Source of the DNA: an uncultured Rhodobacter sp.
Lineage (GTDB): Bacteria; Pseudomonadota; Alphaproteobacteria; Rhodobacterales; Rhodobacteraceae
Direction: 5' to 3'
Assembly (NCBI GenBank): GCA_937901435.1
Contig: CALGTJ010000514.1
Span: 1-13,291, forward strand
Length of the DNA stretch: 13,291 nucleotides
Below, piece by piece: positions 5,657 to 13,291 of this stretch; within the stretch, counting starts at the first letter, position 1; the number at the start of each line of letters is the position of its first letter. Both the position numbers and the translations under genes were made by a program. Under the pieces are notes generated by a model, which was not told where the DNA came from, ran no database searches, and saw nothing but the letters and a program-made list of their open reading frames with translations.

Positions 5657-8281
5657 ATGAAACAGACCGCTTTTCGTGTGATCATCGCACTGGCGGCGTT
5701 TGTCGGGGGTCCCGTGATCGCGAACCCGGCCATGCCGCTGCCAAGCGATGCCACCGCTCAGGAAATTTTGGCCTACGACGCCTTGGACAAGCATTGTGCG
5801 CGCTGTCACCAAGACGGTGCGCTCAAGACGGGCATGACCACTCCGAAATCTGGATTCGGGCATGTTCTGGACATTCGCCGGCTGGCGCATGATGCGAAAT
5901 TCGTGGTGCAGGGCGATGCGGTCGGCTCCAAGCTGCACAATGTGATTGGACAGTATAGCTTTCCTGCGATGCCGGATGACTGCACCGAAGACAGCTGTTT
6001 TCCGACGCAGGCCGAAAGCGATGCAATTGCAGACTGGATCGTTGGTCTGGCCAATATCGCGCCCCCGCCGCGCCCATATATCCCGCTGTCTGATCTTTAT
6101 GCGATGGCGCATGCCGATTTGCAGTCGCAGCCCAACAACCGCCACGACCGCATCCGTTATTTCAGCCTGCGCGAAGTGCACAACAACAATAACGTCAGCG
6201 ACGAGAATTATGCCGGGTATCGCGCCGCGACCATCAAGCTGCTGAATGCGCTTAGCTGGAACCCAACCCCCTACAAGCCAGAGCTGATTGACCCGAACGG
6301 CGTTCTGATCCGTGTCTTTATGCCGGATCTGGAATGGGACCACAGCACATGGAACCGGATGGAAATTGCCTATCCCTATGGGATGATTGGTGAAACGGAC
6401 CTGAATCTATCACAGCTTCAGTATTTGACAGGGTCAAAGACGCCTATTCTGCGGGCTGACTGGTTCGCCAGCACCGCCTCTGTCTCTCCGCTTTACTATG
6501 ACATTCTGCGCCTGCCCGACACAGTGGCCGGATTAGAGGCCAAGCTGAATATCGACATGAACCGCAATATCCGCAACGAACAGGTTGTGCGCGCGGGCTT
6601 TCAGAATTCTGGCGTTTCTGGTCACAACCGTCTGATCGAGCGTCATGCGCTGGGCAGCGGCTTTTTCTGGACCTCTTACGACTTTGCCGGCAGCGCCCAA
6701 CGTCAAAGCTTTTTTGAATTCCCACTGGGTCCAGCCTCTGCCTATGGCGACGAACTGGCCTTTCATCACGATGGGGGAGAGTCGATCTTTACCCTGCCGA
6801 ACGGGTTTCACGCCTATTATCTGAACACAGCAGATGGCGTGCGGCTGGATGTTGGTCCGACGTCGATTGTGCGGGACGATGATTACACAGATGGCACCGG
6901 CGAAGTGGTCAACGGCATCTCTTGTATGAGTTGCCACTCTAAGGGCATCCGCCTGAACGAGGACAAGGTGCGCGATGTGGCGCTTGCCGATATGTCTCTG
7001 TCCCCGGCCCAGCGTCAGACCATCGATGCAATCTATCCCGGTCAGGAAGTCGTGGCCCAATGGATGCAATTTGACACCGATCAGTTCTTTGGTGCGTTGG
7101 AATCCGTTGGCATTGAGCCAGCCACCACGGCAGGCGGTCTGGAACCGATCCGCGGTCTCTTTGTCTATCACGTGGACTTTTATATCGACTTTGCCCAAGC
7201 TGCCAACGAGCTTGGCATCACCGAGGATATGCTGCGGGCGCGCCTGCCTTTTGTGGGTCCGGAACTGGCCAGCCTGATTGCACGGCTTGACCAATCTCCG
7301 ATTGCCCGCGACGAATGGGCTGCGGCCTATCCGGTTCTGCTGGAACGTCTGACAGATTACAAACCGATCTATCAGCAGGGCTATGATTATAACGCGAACC
7401 TGTCGTATTCGGTGTCCGTGGCGATCGATGACTATCTGCCAAAGCCACCAGTCAATGTGGTCTACAAGCCGGGTGATCCAAACTATGTGGCACCACCGGT
7501 CACTCCGACCTATCAGCCGGGTCATCCAAACTACGTGGCTCCGGAAACTCCGACCTACAAACCAGGCGATCCGAACTACGTGCCGCCTGTGGATACGACA
7601 TATAAACCGGGTGATCCGAACTATGTGGCTCCGGAAACTCCGACCTACAAACCGGGTGATCCGAACTACAAACCTGTGGTGACGGCCGATCCGAACTACA
7701 AACCCGTGGCACCCGATTACACTGTCAAACCTGCTCCGGGGTATGTGCAACCTGCCTATGTGCCTAGCGATCATAGCGTCGCCACGCGCAGCTTGCTGAC
7801 GGTCTACACAGATCAGCCAAGCTATAAGGTGGGTGAGGGCCTGATCGTCTATGTCGAACCCCGTCACGACTGTCGTCTGACGCTGATCAACATCGACGAA
7901 TATGGCAAAAGCTGCGTTCTCTATCCGCATCCCGGCCTGCCGGACGAGGTCATCAAGGGCGGAACGCAGTTTGTCTTCCCGCCGCGTGGCTCTTTGCGGA
8001 CCACAAAACCTGGTCTGGAAACGTTGCTTGCCGTGTGTAATGCGTCCAGTGACGCTGTTGCCATCGAACGTCGCGATACATCGCATGTCTCTTGTGATGT
8101 CAGCACCCGCGCAAATCCAAATGCCGATGTCACCTATAAGAATGTGGTGAACGAGGTCTTTGCGCTGGATCTGGGCGGTCCGGAAAAGGTGGCCGACAGT
8201 GGCGCGACCTACAAGGCGATCAGTACCCATAACCCTGATGTTGCCAAGGCGCAGATCTCTGTGCCTGTCACGGAGTACTAA
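5657..8281 (+). CDS. Periplasmic c-type cytochrome (two CxxCH) with Pro/Tyr repeat linker and DUF4384-like domain
   Basis: The product is 874 residues with a Sec signal peptide (about 1-22, cleavage near VIA-NP). Two haem c sites are seen: CARCH at 47-51, inside a small cytochrome-like domain, and CMSCH at 423-427. The region between, with blocks such as ILRADWFASTASVSPLYYD, GFQNSGVSGHNRLIERH, GGESIFTLPNGFHAYYL and NGISCMSCH, matches a large cytochrome family I know from Planctomycetes and some proteobacteria; its reaction is, to my knowledge, not established. Residues about 603-690 are tandem YKPGDPNYVAPETPT-type repeats. Residues about 712-805 fit DUF4384 (SYKVGEGLIVYVEP; LTLINIDEYGKSCVLYPH), a domain of bacterial surface and caspase-associated proteins. 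An electron-transfer or redox-sensing role is inferred. Axial sixth ligands and the redox partner cannot be named. The gene starts 43 bases after the second protease and ends 3 bases before the OmpA gene, so translational coupling with the latter is likely. Confidence 0.85.
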   Translation: MKQTAFRVIIALAAFVGGPVIANPAMPLPSDATAQEILAYDALDKHCARCHQDGALKTGMTTPKSGFGHVLDIRRLAHDAKFVVQGDAVGSKLHNVIGQYSFPAMPDDCTEDSCFPTQAESDAIADWIVGLANIAPPPRPYIPLSDLYAMAHADLQSQPNNRHDRIRYFSLREVHNNNNVSDENYAGYRAATIKLLNALSWNPTPYKPELIDPNGVLIRVFMPDLEWDHSTWNRMEIAYPYGMIGETDLNLSQLQYLTGSKTPILRADWFASTASVSPLYYDILRLPDTVAGLEAKLNIDMNRNIRNEQVVRAGFQNSGVSGHNRLIERHALGSGFFWTSYDFAGSAQRQSFFEFPLGPASAYGDELAFHHDGGESIFTLPNGFHAYYLNTADGVRLDVGPTSIVRDDDYTDGTGEVVNGISCMSCHSKGIRLNEDKVRDVALADMSLSPAQRQTIDAIYPGQEVVAQWMQFDTDQFFGALESVGIEPATTAGGLEPIRGLFVYHVDFYIDFAQAANELGITEDMLRARLPFVGPELASLIARLDQSPIARDEWAAAYPVLLERLTDYKPIYQQGYDYNANLSYSVSVAIDDYLPKPPVNVVYKPGDPNYVAPPVTPTYQPGHPNYVAPETPTYKPGDPNYVPPVDTTYKPGDPNYVAPETPTYKPGDPNYKPVVTADPNYKPVAPDYTVKPAPGYVQPAYVPSDHSVATRSLLTVYTDQPSYKVGEGLIVYVEPRHDCRLTLINIDEYGKSCVLYPHPGLPDEVIKGGTQFVFPPRGSLRTTKPGLETLLAVCNASSDAVAIERRDTSHVSCDVSTRANPNADVTYKNVVNEVFALDLGGPEKVADSGATYKAISTHNPDVAKAQISVPVTEY
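7463..7687 (+). repeat. Five tandem 42-48 bp repeats coding YKPGDPNY units
   Basis: Units start at 7463, 7511, 7556, 7601 and 7646 and encode Y-K/Q-P-G-D/H-P-N-Y followed by variable Pro-rich residues. The first unit is 16 residues, the next three are 15 and the last about 14, followed by a degenerate DPNYKPVAPDY. Units 2 and 4 share the stretch GTGGCTCCGGAAACTCCGAC exactly, pointing to recent duplication. The array links the cytochrome part to the DUF4384-like domain and probably forms an extended, flexible rod. Confidence 0.85.
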
Positions 8282-8284
8282 ACG

Positions 8285-9124
8285 ATGAAAAAGACCCTTT
8301 ATACAGGTCTGGTGGTGGCAGTTCTTGCCACCACCAACACCGCTGCAATTGCCCAGACCGGAGAGGTGTTTATCCCCGGCAGCAGTCCAACTTTCATGCC
8401 GACACAGCCCGAAGTGGCGCAAAACCCGCTTGCGGCCTGTCTGGCCAATGCAAATGCGCAGAACTGCTCGAACATCGATATCGACCCCAACAAGGTCGAG
8501 TTCGAAAGCTTTTCTGCCGGGCCCGCGATTACCTATGAAACGCTGGTGTTCGATTTGAACGGTGGCGGGGTCGCGACAACAGACAAACCGTCGGATTATA
8601 CCAGCACGCCAGCGACGCCTCCCGTTGATCCCTATGCGCAAAAACCGGTTGATCCCTACGCGCAACTCGCAAATCCGGACTACGCAAAGGTGGTTGTTGA
8701 CCCCTATCAAAAGCCGGTCGATCCCTATGCCACAATCTCTCTGCCAGCGGTTGCCATCACGATCGAGTTTGATTTCAACAGTGCCGGTATCCGCGCAGAT
8801 CAGTATGGCAAACTCAACAGCCTCTCCGAAGCTTTTCGCGACCCGGCCCTTGTGAACGCGCAATTCGCCGTAATTGGCCACACGGATGCGTCTGGGTCTG
8901 ACTATTACAATTGTGATCTCTCCCTGCGTCGCGCTTCGGAAGTTGCGCGGGCCTTGCGGGCGAATTATGTGAATCTTCCGCTTTATCAGGTTGGATTTGG
9001 CGAGAATGTTCTGAAAAACGTCTATGATCCGCGTGCGGCAGAAAACCGTCGCGTGACCTTTCTGAGGCTGCCCGCCGACTATACGCGGGTTCTTCAGACC
9101 TCTAAAGCTATCTGCGGTCTGTAA
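8285..9124 (+). CDS. OmpA-family peptidoglycan-binding protein
   Basis: The product is 279 residues with a signal peptide (KKTLYTGLVVAVLATTNTAA, cleavage near AIA-QT). The N-terminal third is unrecognised and has a Cys52-Cys61 pair. Residues 113-150 are a DPY-rich repeat linker (PVDPYAQKPVDPYAQ and variants). Residues about 155-263 are an OmpA C-terminal domain: ITIEFDFNSAGI, GHTDASGSDYYN, LSLRRASEVARAL, GFGENVL and AAENRRVTF. The two residues that hold diaminopimelate in family members are present, Asp201 in GHTD and Arg216 in LSLRRA, at the usual spacing of 15. There is no sign of a beta-barrel, so it is a soluble or periplasm-facing wall anchor. It begins 3 bases after the cytochrome stop, with GGAG 9 bases upstream of the ATG, and is the last gene of the operon. 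It most likely ties the other secreted members to peptidoglycan (inference). Confidence 0.9.
   Translation: MKKTLYTGLVVAVLATTNTAAIAQTGEVFIPGSSPTFMPTQPEVAQNPLAACLANANAQNCSNIDIDPNKVEFESFSAGPAITYETLVFDLNGGGVATTDKPSDYTSTPATPPVDPYAQKPVDPYAQLANPDYAKVVVDPYQKPVDPYATISLPAVAITIEFDFNSAGIRADQYGKLNSLSEAFRDPALVNAQFAVIGHTDASGSDYYNCDLSLRRASEVARALRANYVNLPLYQVGFGENVLKNVYDPRAAENRRVTFLRLPADYTRVLQTSKAICGL
8621..8734 (+). repeat. DPY-type tandem repeat linker in the OmpA-family gene
   Basis: Five short units encode PVDPYAQK, PVDPYAQL, ANPDYAKV, VVDPYQK and PVDPYAT. The first, second and last share the core CCGGTTGATCCCTA with third-position changes. The unit chemistry (Pro, Asp, Tyr) resembles the DPNY units of the neighbouring cytochrome. 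Confidence 0.8.
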
Positions 9125-9146
9125 ATCCATCCAAAACCACCAAATT

Positions 9147-9177
9147 GGCGCGGCGATGCAATTGCATTCGCCGCGCC
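9147..9177 (+). terminator. Strong hairpin closing the protease-cytochrome-OmpA operon
   Basis: This is a perfect 10-bp stem (GGCGCGGCGA / TCGCCGCGCC). The 11-base loop is itself partly self-complementary (TGCAA/TTGCA), so the whole 31 bases fold into a long stem with one bulge. It begins 22 bases after the OmpA stop and is followed by TCTCGTTAAT, a weak U tract. The position and strength suggest a terminator or attenuator between the operon and lysA; the poor U tract leaves room for partial read-through. The hairpin would also work on the other strand. Confidence 0.65.
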
Positions 9178-9197
9178 TCTCGTTAATAGGCGTTCCC

Positions 9198-10463
9198 ATG
9201 GATCACTTTCTGTACAAAGACGGCATACTGCATGCCGAAGATGTCCCGCTGCCCGAGATCGCGGCCGCTGTGGGCACGCCGTTCTATGTCTATTCCACCG
9301 CCACGCTGGAACGGCATTTCAAGCTGTTCGACGAGGGGCTTGCGGGGATGGACCATCTGGTCTGCTACGCGATGAAGGCCAATTCGAACCAAGCCGTGCT
9401 GAAAACGCTCGCCGCTTTGGGCGCTGGCATGGATGTGGTGTCGGGGGGTGAATACCTGCGCGCCCGCGCCGCGGGTGTCCCCGGAGAGCGGATCGTGTTT
9501 TCCGGTGTTGGTAAGACCCGCGACGAGATGCGTCTGGCGCTGACGGGGGGGATTCGCCAGTTCAATATCGAGAGCGAGCCGGAAATGATCTGGCTCAGCC
9601 AGATTGCCACTGAGATGGGCAAAACGGTTCCGATCACCATTCGCGTAAACCCGGATGTGGATGCAAAGACCCACGAAAAGATTTCGACCGGGCGCTATGA
9701 CAATAAATTCGGCATCCCGATTTCGCGCGCGCGCGAGGTTTATGCGCAGGCCGCCGCCCTGCCGGGGTTAGAGGTCATTGGAATCGATGTTCACATCGGC
9801 AGCCAGCTAGTCGACCTTTCGCCCTATAAAGAGGCATTTCGCCTTGTGGCTGATCTGACCGAGCAACTTCGTGCCGATGGTCATAATATCCGCCGTCTCG
9901 ACCTCGGTGGCGGGTTGGGCATCCCTTATGAACGCTCGAACGCGTCGCCGCCGTTGCCGATTGAATACTGCGACGTGATCCGCGAAACCGTCGGCCATCT
10001 GGGCTGCGAGATCGAACTGGAACCGGGTCGTCTGATCGCTGGAAACGCGGGCCTGATGGTCAGTGATGTGATCTATGTAAAAAATGGCGAAGGGCGCGAT
10101 TTTCTTATACTTGACAGTGCGATGAACGATTTGATCCGCCCGTCGATGTATGGCTCTTACCACGATATCGTGCCGGTGATCGAGGCGGCGGCGGGGGCCG
10201 AACTACACCCCTATGACATCGTTGGCCCGGTCTGTGAATCCGGTGATACCTTTGCAAAGCAACGCATGATGCCGGCCCTGATCTCTGGTGATCTGGTCGC
10301 CTTCCGCTCTGCCGGGGCGTATGGTGCGGTTATGTCGTCAGAATATAACACCCGCCCCCTGATCCCCGAAGTTTTGGTGCACGGGGATCAATTTGCTGTC
10401 ATTCGGGCACGCCCAACCTTTGACGAAATCATCAATCGGGATATCATTCCTATGTGGCTGTGA
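9198..10463 (+). CDS. lysA: Diaminopimelate decarboxylase
   Basis: This cytoplasmic PLP enzyme converts meso-diaminopimelate to L-lysine and CO2, the last step of lysine biosynthesis. It is 421 residues, the normal length. It belongs to fold type III group IV decarboxylases: an N-terminal alpha/beta barrel with the PLP lysine Lys60 in CYAMKANSN, HIGSQ at 199-203 and the phosphate-binding GGGLG at 237-241. EPGR follows at 275-278, then a C-terminal beta domain with catalytic Cys346 in CESGD and Tyr375 in AGAYG. I chose the ATG at 9198 because MDHFLYKDG is the usual beginning of this protein in the group and an AGG lies 7 bases upstream. The in-frame ATG at 9156 lies inside the terminator hairpin. 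Only 73 bases separate it from the accessory operon, so its promoter must lie in that gap or inside the upstream gene, unless it depends on read-through. Confidence 0.97.
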   Translation: MDHFLYKDGILHAEDVPLPEIAAAVGTPFYVYSTATLERHFKLFDEGLAGMDHLVCYAMKANSNQAVLKTLAALGAGMDVVSGGEYLRARAAGVPGERIVFSGVGKTRDEMRLALTGGIRQFNIESEPEMIWLSQIATEMGKTVPITIRVNPDVDAKTHEKISTGRYDNKFGIPISRAREVYAQAAALPGLEVIGIDVHIGSQLVDLSPYKEAFRLVADLTEQLRADGHNIRRLDLGGGLGIPYERSNASPPLPIEYCDVIRETVGHLGCEIELEPGRLIAGNAGLMVSDVIYVKNGEGRDFLILDSAMNDLIRPSMYGSYHDIVPVIEAAAGAELHPYDIVGPVCESGDTFAKQRMMPALISGDLVAFRSAGAYGAVMSSEYNTRPLIPEVLVHGDQFAVIRARPTFDEIINRDIIPMWL

Positions 10464-10500
10464 CGCGCAATCGCGTGCGTCAGGCATCTGACAGGGGCTG

Positions 10501-13107
10501 ATGAGCATCGAACCGTTCCAGAATGACGCGCTGAAATCGTTGCGTTGGCCGTTGCGGCTGACGCTGTGGGGTATGTTTGCAGAGTGGATCACACGCGCTT
10601 TCTGGCCGTTGTGGTCTGTGTGCCTTGTGGTGATCGCGGCTTTGATGCTGGGCCTGCAAGACATGATGCCGGTTGAGGCTGTTTGGGCTATCGCGGTCGT
10701 CGCTGTTATTGCCGCTCTCTCTGCGCTGATCTGGGGCGCGCGCGCCTTTCAGGCACCGCGCCGGCACGAGGCGCTGGATCGTCTGGACCGCACCTTGCCC
10801 GGCCGCCCGATTACGGCGTTGGGCGATACGCAGGCGATAGGCTCTGCCGATCCCGCCTCGCAAATGGTGTGGAAGGCGCATGTTGCGCGCATGGCCGCCA
10901 AGGTTGCGGATGCACGCGCCGTGGAACCGGACCTGCGCGTCTCTGACCGGGATCCATACGCCTTGCGATTCGTTGCGGTGCTCGCCTTTGCGATGGCTCT
11001 GTTGTTCGGTTCTGTTCTGCGCGTGGCGTCGGTGGCAGAGATGGCCCCCGGTGCGGGGGCGAACGCGCTTGCCTCTGGCCCTAGCTGGGAGGGTTGGATC
11101 GAACCGCCTGCCTATACCGGCAAGCCGTCGCTGTACCTCAATGACATAGATCAGGCCGCGTTTTCCGTTCCCGAAGCCAGCAAGATCACGTTGCGCCTTT
11201 ACGGTGAGGTCGGCGCGCTGACGGTGTCCGAAACGGTCTCTGGTCGCATCGGTGAGGTGCCAAGTGCCTTGGAAGACGTGCAGAATTTCGAGGTTATGCA
11301 ATCCGGCACGCTGACAATCGCCGGTCCGGGAGGCGCGGAATGGTCCATTGAGGTCATCGACGACGCGATCCCGGAAATCACCGCGACCGCAGAGCCAGAG
11401 CGCGGCGTCACAGGTGAGATGCGCCAGACCTTCAGCGTCAAGGACGATTATGGCGTGACCGCAGGCCGCGCCGAGATCACGCTGGATCTGGCCGCAGTTG
11501 ATCGCCGCTACGGCCTGACCATCGCACCAGAGCCGCGCGAGATGATCACGCTTGATCTGCCGATGACCATCTCTGGCAATCGCGCAGAATTCGAAGAAAC
11601 CCTGATCGAAAACCTAAGTGAGCACCCTTGGGCGACCTTGCCGGTCAAACTGGAACTGTTCGCGCAGGATGCCTTGGGTCAAGAAGGCGCCGCGCCGCCC
11701 TCTGCCGTTGTGCTGCCCGGTCGCCGCTTTTTCGATCCGCTTGCCGGGGCCATCGTGGAACAGCGTCGCGACATCCTTTGGAACCGCGAAAACGGCGCGC
11801 GCGCTGCGCAAGTTCTGCGCGCGATCAGTCACCGCGCCGATGATATCTTTCGCTCGGAAACCGCCTATCTCAAGCTGCGCGTGGCGCTGCGTCGCCTCGA
11901 ATTGCTGTCGCAATACAAGGTTATGTCCGCCGAACAGCGTGACGAAATCGCTCAGGCGCTGTGGGATGTGGCGCTGTTGATCGAGGATGGCAACCTGTCG
12001 GACGCGCGCGAGCGGCTGCGTCAGGCCCGCGAACGCCTGCAAGAGGCGATGCGGAACGGGGCCACCGACGAGGAAATCGCGGAACTGATGCAAGAACTGC
12101 GCGAGGCGATGCAGGACTATATGCAGCAATTGGCGCAGCAGCAGGGCGAAGACGGGCAGGATCAGGCGCAAAACCAGCAGAATTCCCAAGAGATCACTGG
12201 CGATCAGTTGCAGCAACTGATGGACCGTCTGCAAGAGCTGATGGAAGAGGGCCGCATGGACGAGGCTCAGGAATTGCTCGACCGTCTGGCGCAGATGATG
12301 GAGAATATGCAGGTCACGCAAGGCCAGAACGGTCAGCCGTCTCCGGGTCAACAGGCCATGGAAGGTCTGGCAGACACCCTGCGTCAGCAGCAGGGGCTGA
12401 GCGACGAGACCTTTGGCGACCTACAGGAACAATTCCAGCAGCCCGGCGAGGGCCAGCAACCCGGTGAACAACCCGGCGAAGGTCAGCAGCCGGGACAACA
12501 GCCCGGCCAGATGCCGGGGCAGGGTCAGCAGCCGGGCCAAGGTCAAGGTCAGGGGCAGGCGCAGAACGGCCAGCCTCAACCGGGGCAGGGCGGTGACCAG
12601 CCGGGGATGTCGCAGGAAAGCCTTGCCAACCGTCAGCAGGCGCTGCGCGATGAATTGAACCGTCAGGCCGGGCAAATGCCCGGTGCCGGAACCCCAGAGG
12701 GTGACGCTGCGCGCGAGGCTTTGGGTCGCGCGGGCGAGGCTATGGACGACGCAGAAGAGGCGCTGCGTCGGGACGATCTGGCAGGCGCGCTTGATAACCA
12801 GTCCGAGGCGATCGAGGCCCTGCGCGACGGCATGCGCAATCTGGGCGAGGCCATGGCACAGCAACAGCAGCAAGAGGGCCAGCAGGGCGACGGCATGGGG
12901 CAGGCTCAGGCAGGGCGCGAACGCGACCCCCTGGGCCGCGAGCCGGGGGCAAATGGCCAGATCGGAACGGATGAAAACCTGTTGCAAGGCGATGACGTCT
13001 ATCGTCGTGCGCGCGAGTTGCTGGATGAAATCCGCCGTCGCTCTGGCGATCAGACCCGCACCGAAGAAGAACTGGATTACCTGCGCCGCCTGCTGGAACG
13101 GTTCTAA
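10501..13107 (+). CDS. DUF4175/TIGR02302-type membrane protein with low-complexity tail
   Basis: The product is 868 residues, of the DUF4175/TIGR02302 family found in alphaproteobacteria; its function is unknown. Hydrophobic segments at about 35-51, 58-79 and 154-174 suggest three N-terminal membrane helices. A large region follows, opening with WEGWIEPPAYTGKPSLYL, a family hallmark, and likely beta-rich and periplasmic up to about 410. From about 430 the protein becomes long charged helices (predicted coiled coil, rich in Glu, Arg and Gln), then a Gln/Gly/Pro tract at about 645-700, then another helical part ending RRLLERF. The ATG at 10501 has AGGGG just upstream. It starts 37 bases after lysA, so the two are probably cotranscribed. 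That pairing is common in Rhodobacterales as I know them. The family call rests on layout and motifs, and I am confident of it. Confidence 0.88.
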   Translation: MSIEPFQNDALKSLRWPLRLTLWGMFAEWITRAFWPLWSVCLVVIAALMLGLQDMMPVEAVWAIAVVAVIAALSALIWGARAFQAPRRHEALDRLDRTLPGRPITALGDTQAIGSADPASQMVWKAHVARMAAKVADARAVEPDLRVSDRDPYALRFVAVLAFAMALLFGSVLRVASVAEMAPGAGANALASGPSWEGWIEPPAYTGKPSLYLNDIDQAAFSVPEASKITLRLYGEVGALTVSETVSGRIGEVPSALEDVQNFEVMQSGTLTIAGPGGAEWSIEVIDDAIPEITATAEPERGVTGEMRQTFSVKDDYGVTAGRAEITLDLAAVDRRYGLTIAPEPREMITLDLPMTISGNRAEFEETLIENLSEHPWATLPVKLELFAQDALGQEGAAPPSAVVLPGRRFFDPLAGAIVEQRRDILWNRENGARAAQVLRAISHRADDIFRSETAYLKLRVALRRLELLSQYKVMSAEQRDEIAQALWDVALLIEDGNLSDARERLRQARERLQEAMRNGATDEEIAELMQELREAMQDYMQQLAQQQGEDGQDQAQNQQNSQEITGDQLQQLMDRLQELMEEGRMDEAQELLDRLAQMMENMQVTQGQNGQPSPGQQAMEGLADTLRQQQGLSDETFGDLQEQFQQPGEGQQPGEQPGEGQQPGQQPGQMPGQGQQPGQGQGQGQAQNGQPQPGQGGDQPGMSQESLANRQQALRDELNRQAGQMPGAGTPEGDAAREALGRAGEAMDDAEEALRRDDLAGALDNQSEAIEALRDGMRNLGEAMAQQQQQEGQQGDGMGQAQAGRERDPLGREPGANGQIGTDENLLQGDDVYRRARELLDEIRRRSGDQTRTEEELDYLRRLLERF
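12430..12605 (+). repeat. Low-complexity Gln/Gly/Pro-coding tract
   Basis: Short degenerate repeats of CAGCCCGGC/GAGGGC/CAGCAG type encode GEGQQPGEQPGEGQQPGQ and related runs. This is an internal low-complexity linker of the DUF4175/TIGR02302-type protein. The repetitive DNA could vary in length between strains by slippage. Confidence 0.75.
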
Positions 13108-13291
13108 ACCTCTTCCTGTTCGGGGGCCCCTGGTAGAGCGTTCTCTCAGGCCGTTGCGTTGTGGGAATACACCCTGTCATCATGCAGGGGCGCCCTTTGT
13201 ATGGGCTGTGATCTGATCCTGAAAATATAACCAATGTGTAAGCGTTGGCTGGAGCTCACCTGTTTCTGATTTTGGGCATCTGCCATTTGGT

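Noticed and set aside
9156..9197. Alternative lysA start at 9156
   Set aside because: The codon sits within the terminator hairpin and adds 14 residues not usual for this enzyme; the ATG at 9198 gives the normal N-terminus.
6533..9199. An 888-codon open minus-strand frame opposite the cytochrome and OmpA genes
   Set aside because: It lies wholly antisense to two strongly supported genes. The product is rich in Ile, Arg, His and Val without domains, as expected from the complement of biased codons.
10461..10482. Inverted repeat TGACGC/GCGTCA just after lysA
   Set aside because: The stem is only 6 bp with a 10-base loop, includes the stop codon and has no T tract; it is too weak to call a terminator between two probably cotranscribed genes.
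13108..13291. Right-end region: GGGGCCCC palindrome at about 13125, weak AGGG/CCCT hairpin near 13185, and a minus-strand frame of about 46 codons from 13286
   Set aside because: The hairpins are short and lack convincing U tracts, and the small frame has no ribosome site or recognisable product. I see no supported feature here.
1..13291. CRISPR arrays, tRNA or rRNA genes, insertion sequences, integrase or attachment sites
   Set aside because: No regularly spaced direct repeats, cloverleaf-like stretches, transposase or recombinase frames or flanking inverted repeats were seen. The tandem repeats present are all inside coding regions.

Overview
The window is moderately GC-rich, compact DNA with the gene content of a marine alphaproteobacterium, most likely a Rhodobacterales (Roseobacter-group) species. 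The main evidence is the right end. There a full-length diaminopimelate decarboxylase gene (lysA) is followed by a large DUF4175/TIGR02302-type membrane protein with a Gln/Gly/Pro-rich tail, a pairing I know from that order. The organism assignment is inferred from gene content, not from a database search.

Layout, left to right. Positions 1-243 (minus strand) hold the start of an unrecognised single-TM protein that runs off the window; its frame is broken at a T6 tract. Positions 244-559 carry no convincing gene. Positions 560-1549 (minus) encode a predicted lipoprotein of the alpha/beta hydrolase fold. A divergent gap (1550-1781) with a candidate promoter leads into a four-gene plus-strand operon (1782-9124), closed by a strong hairpin at 9147-9177. 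Then come lysA (9198-10463) and the DUF4175/TIGR02302-type gene (10501-13107). The last 184 bases hold no gene I can support.

The operon is the unusual part. All four products have export signals. Gene 1 is a trypsin-like serine protease with a four-cysteine module and a C-terminal FGE-sulfatase (SUMF1)-like domain that lacks the catalytic cysteines of true formylglycine-generating enzymes. Gene 2 is a close tandem paralogue of its protease and cysteine module (about 83% identity over the protease part by hand count), but its tail is LprI-like, then SPOR-like, then SH3-like. Gene 3 is a c-type cytochrome with two CxxCH sites, a tandem Pro/Tyr repeat linker and a C-terminal DUF4384-like domain. 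Gene 4 is an OmpA-family peptidoglycan-binding protein with a similar DPY-rich linker. Gene spacing is 106, 43 and 3 bases.

My reading, as inference, is an extracytoplasmic assembly anchored on peptidoglycan that combines two proteases, haem-based redox chemistry or sensing, and ligand- or wall-binding domains. The sequence does not show its substrate or purpose. The operon sits directly upstream of lysA, where related genomes as I remember them usually carry argH and a small lipoprotein gene, so it looks like accessory cargo at a housekeeping locus.
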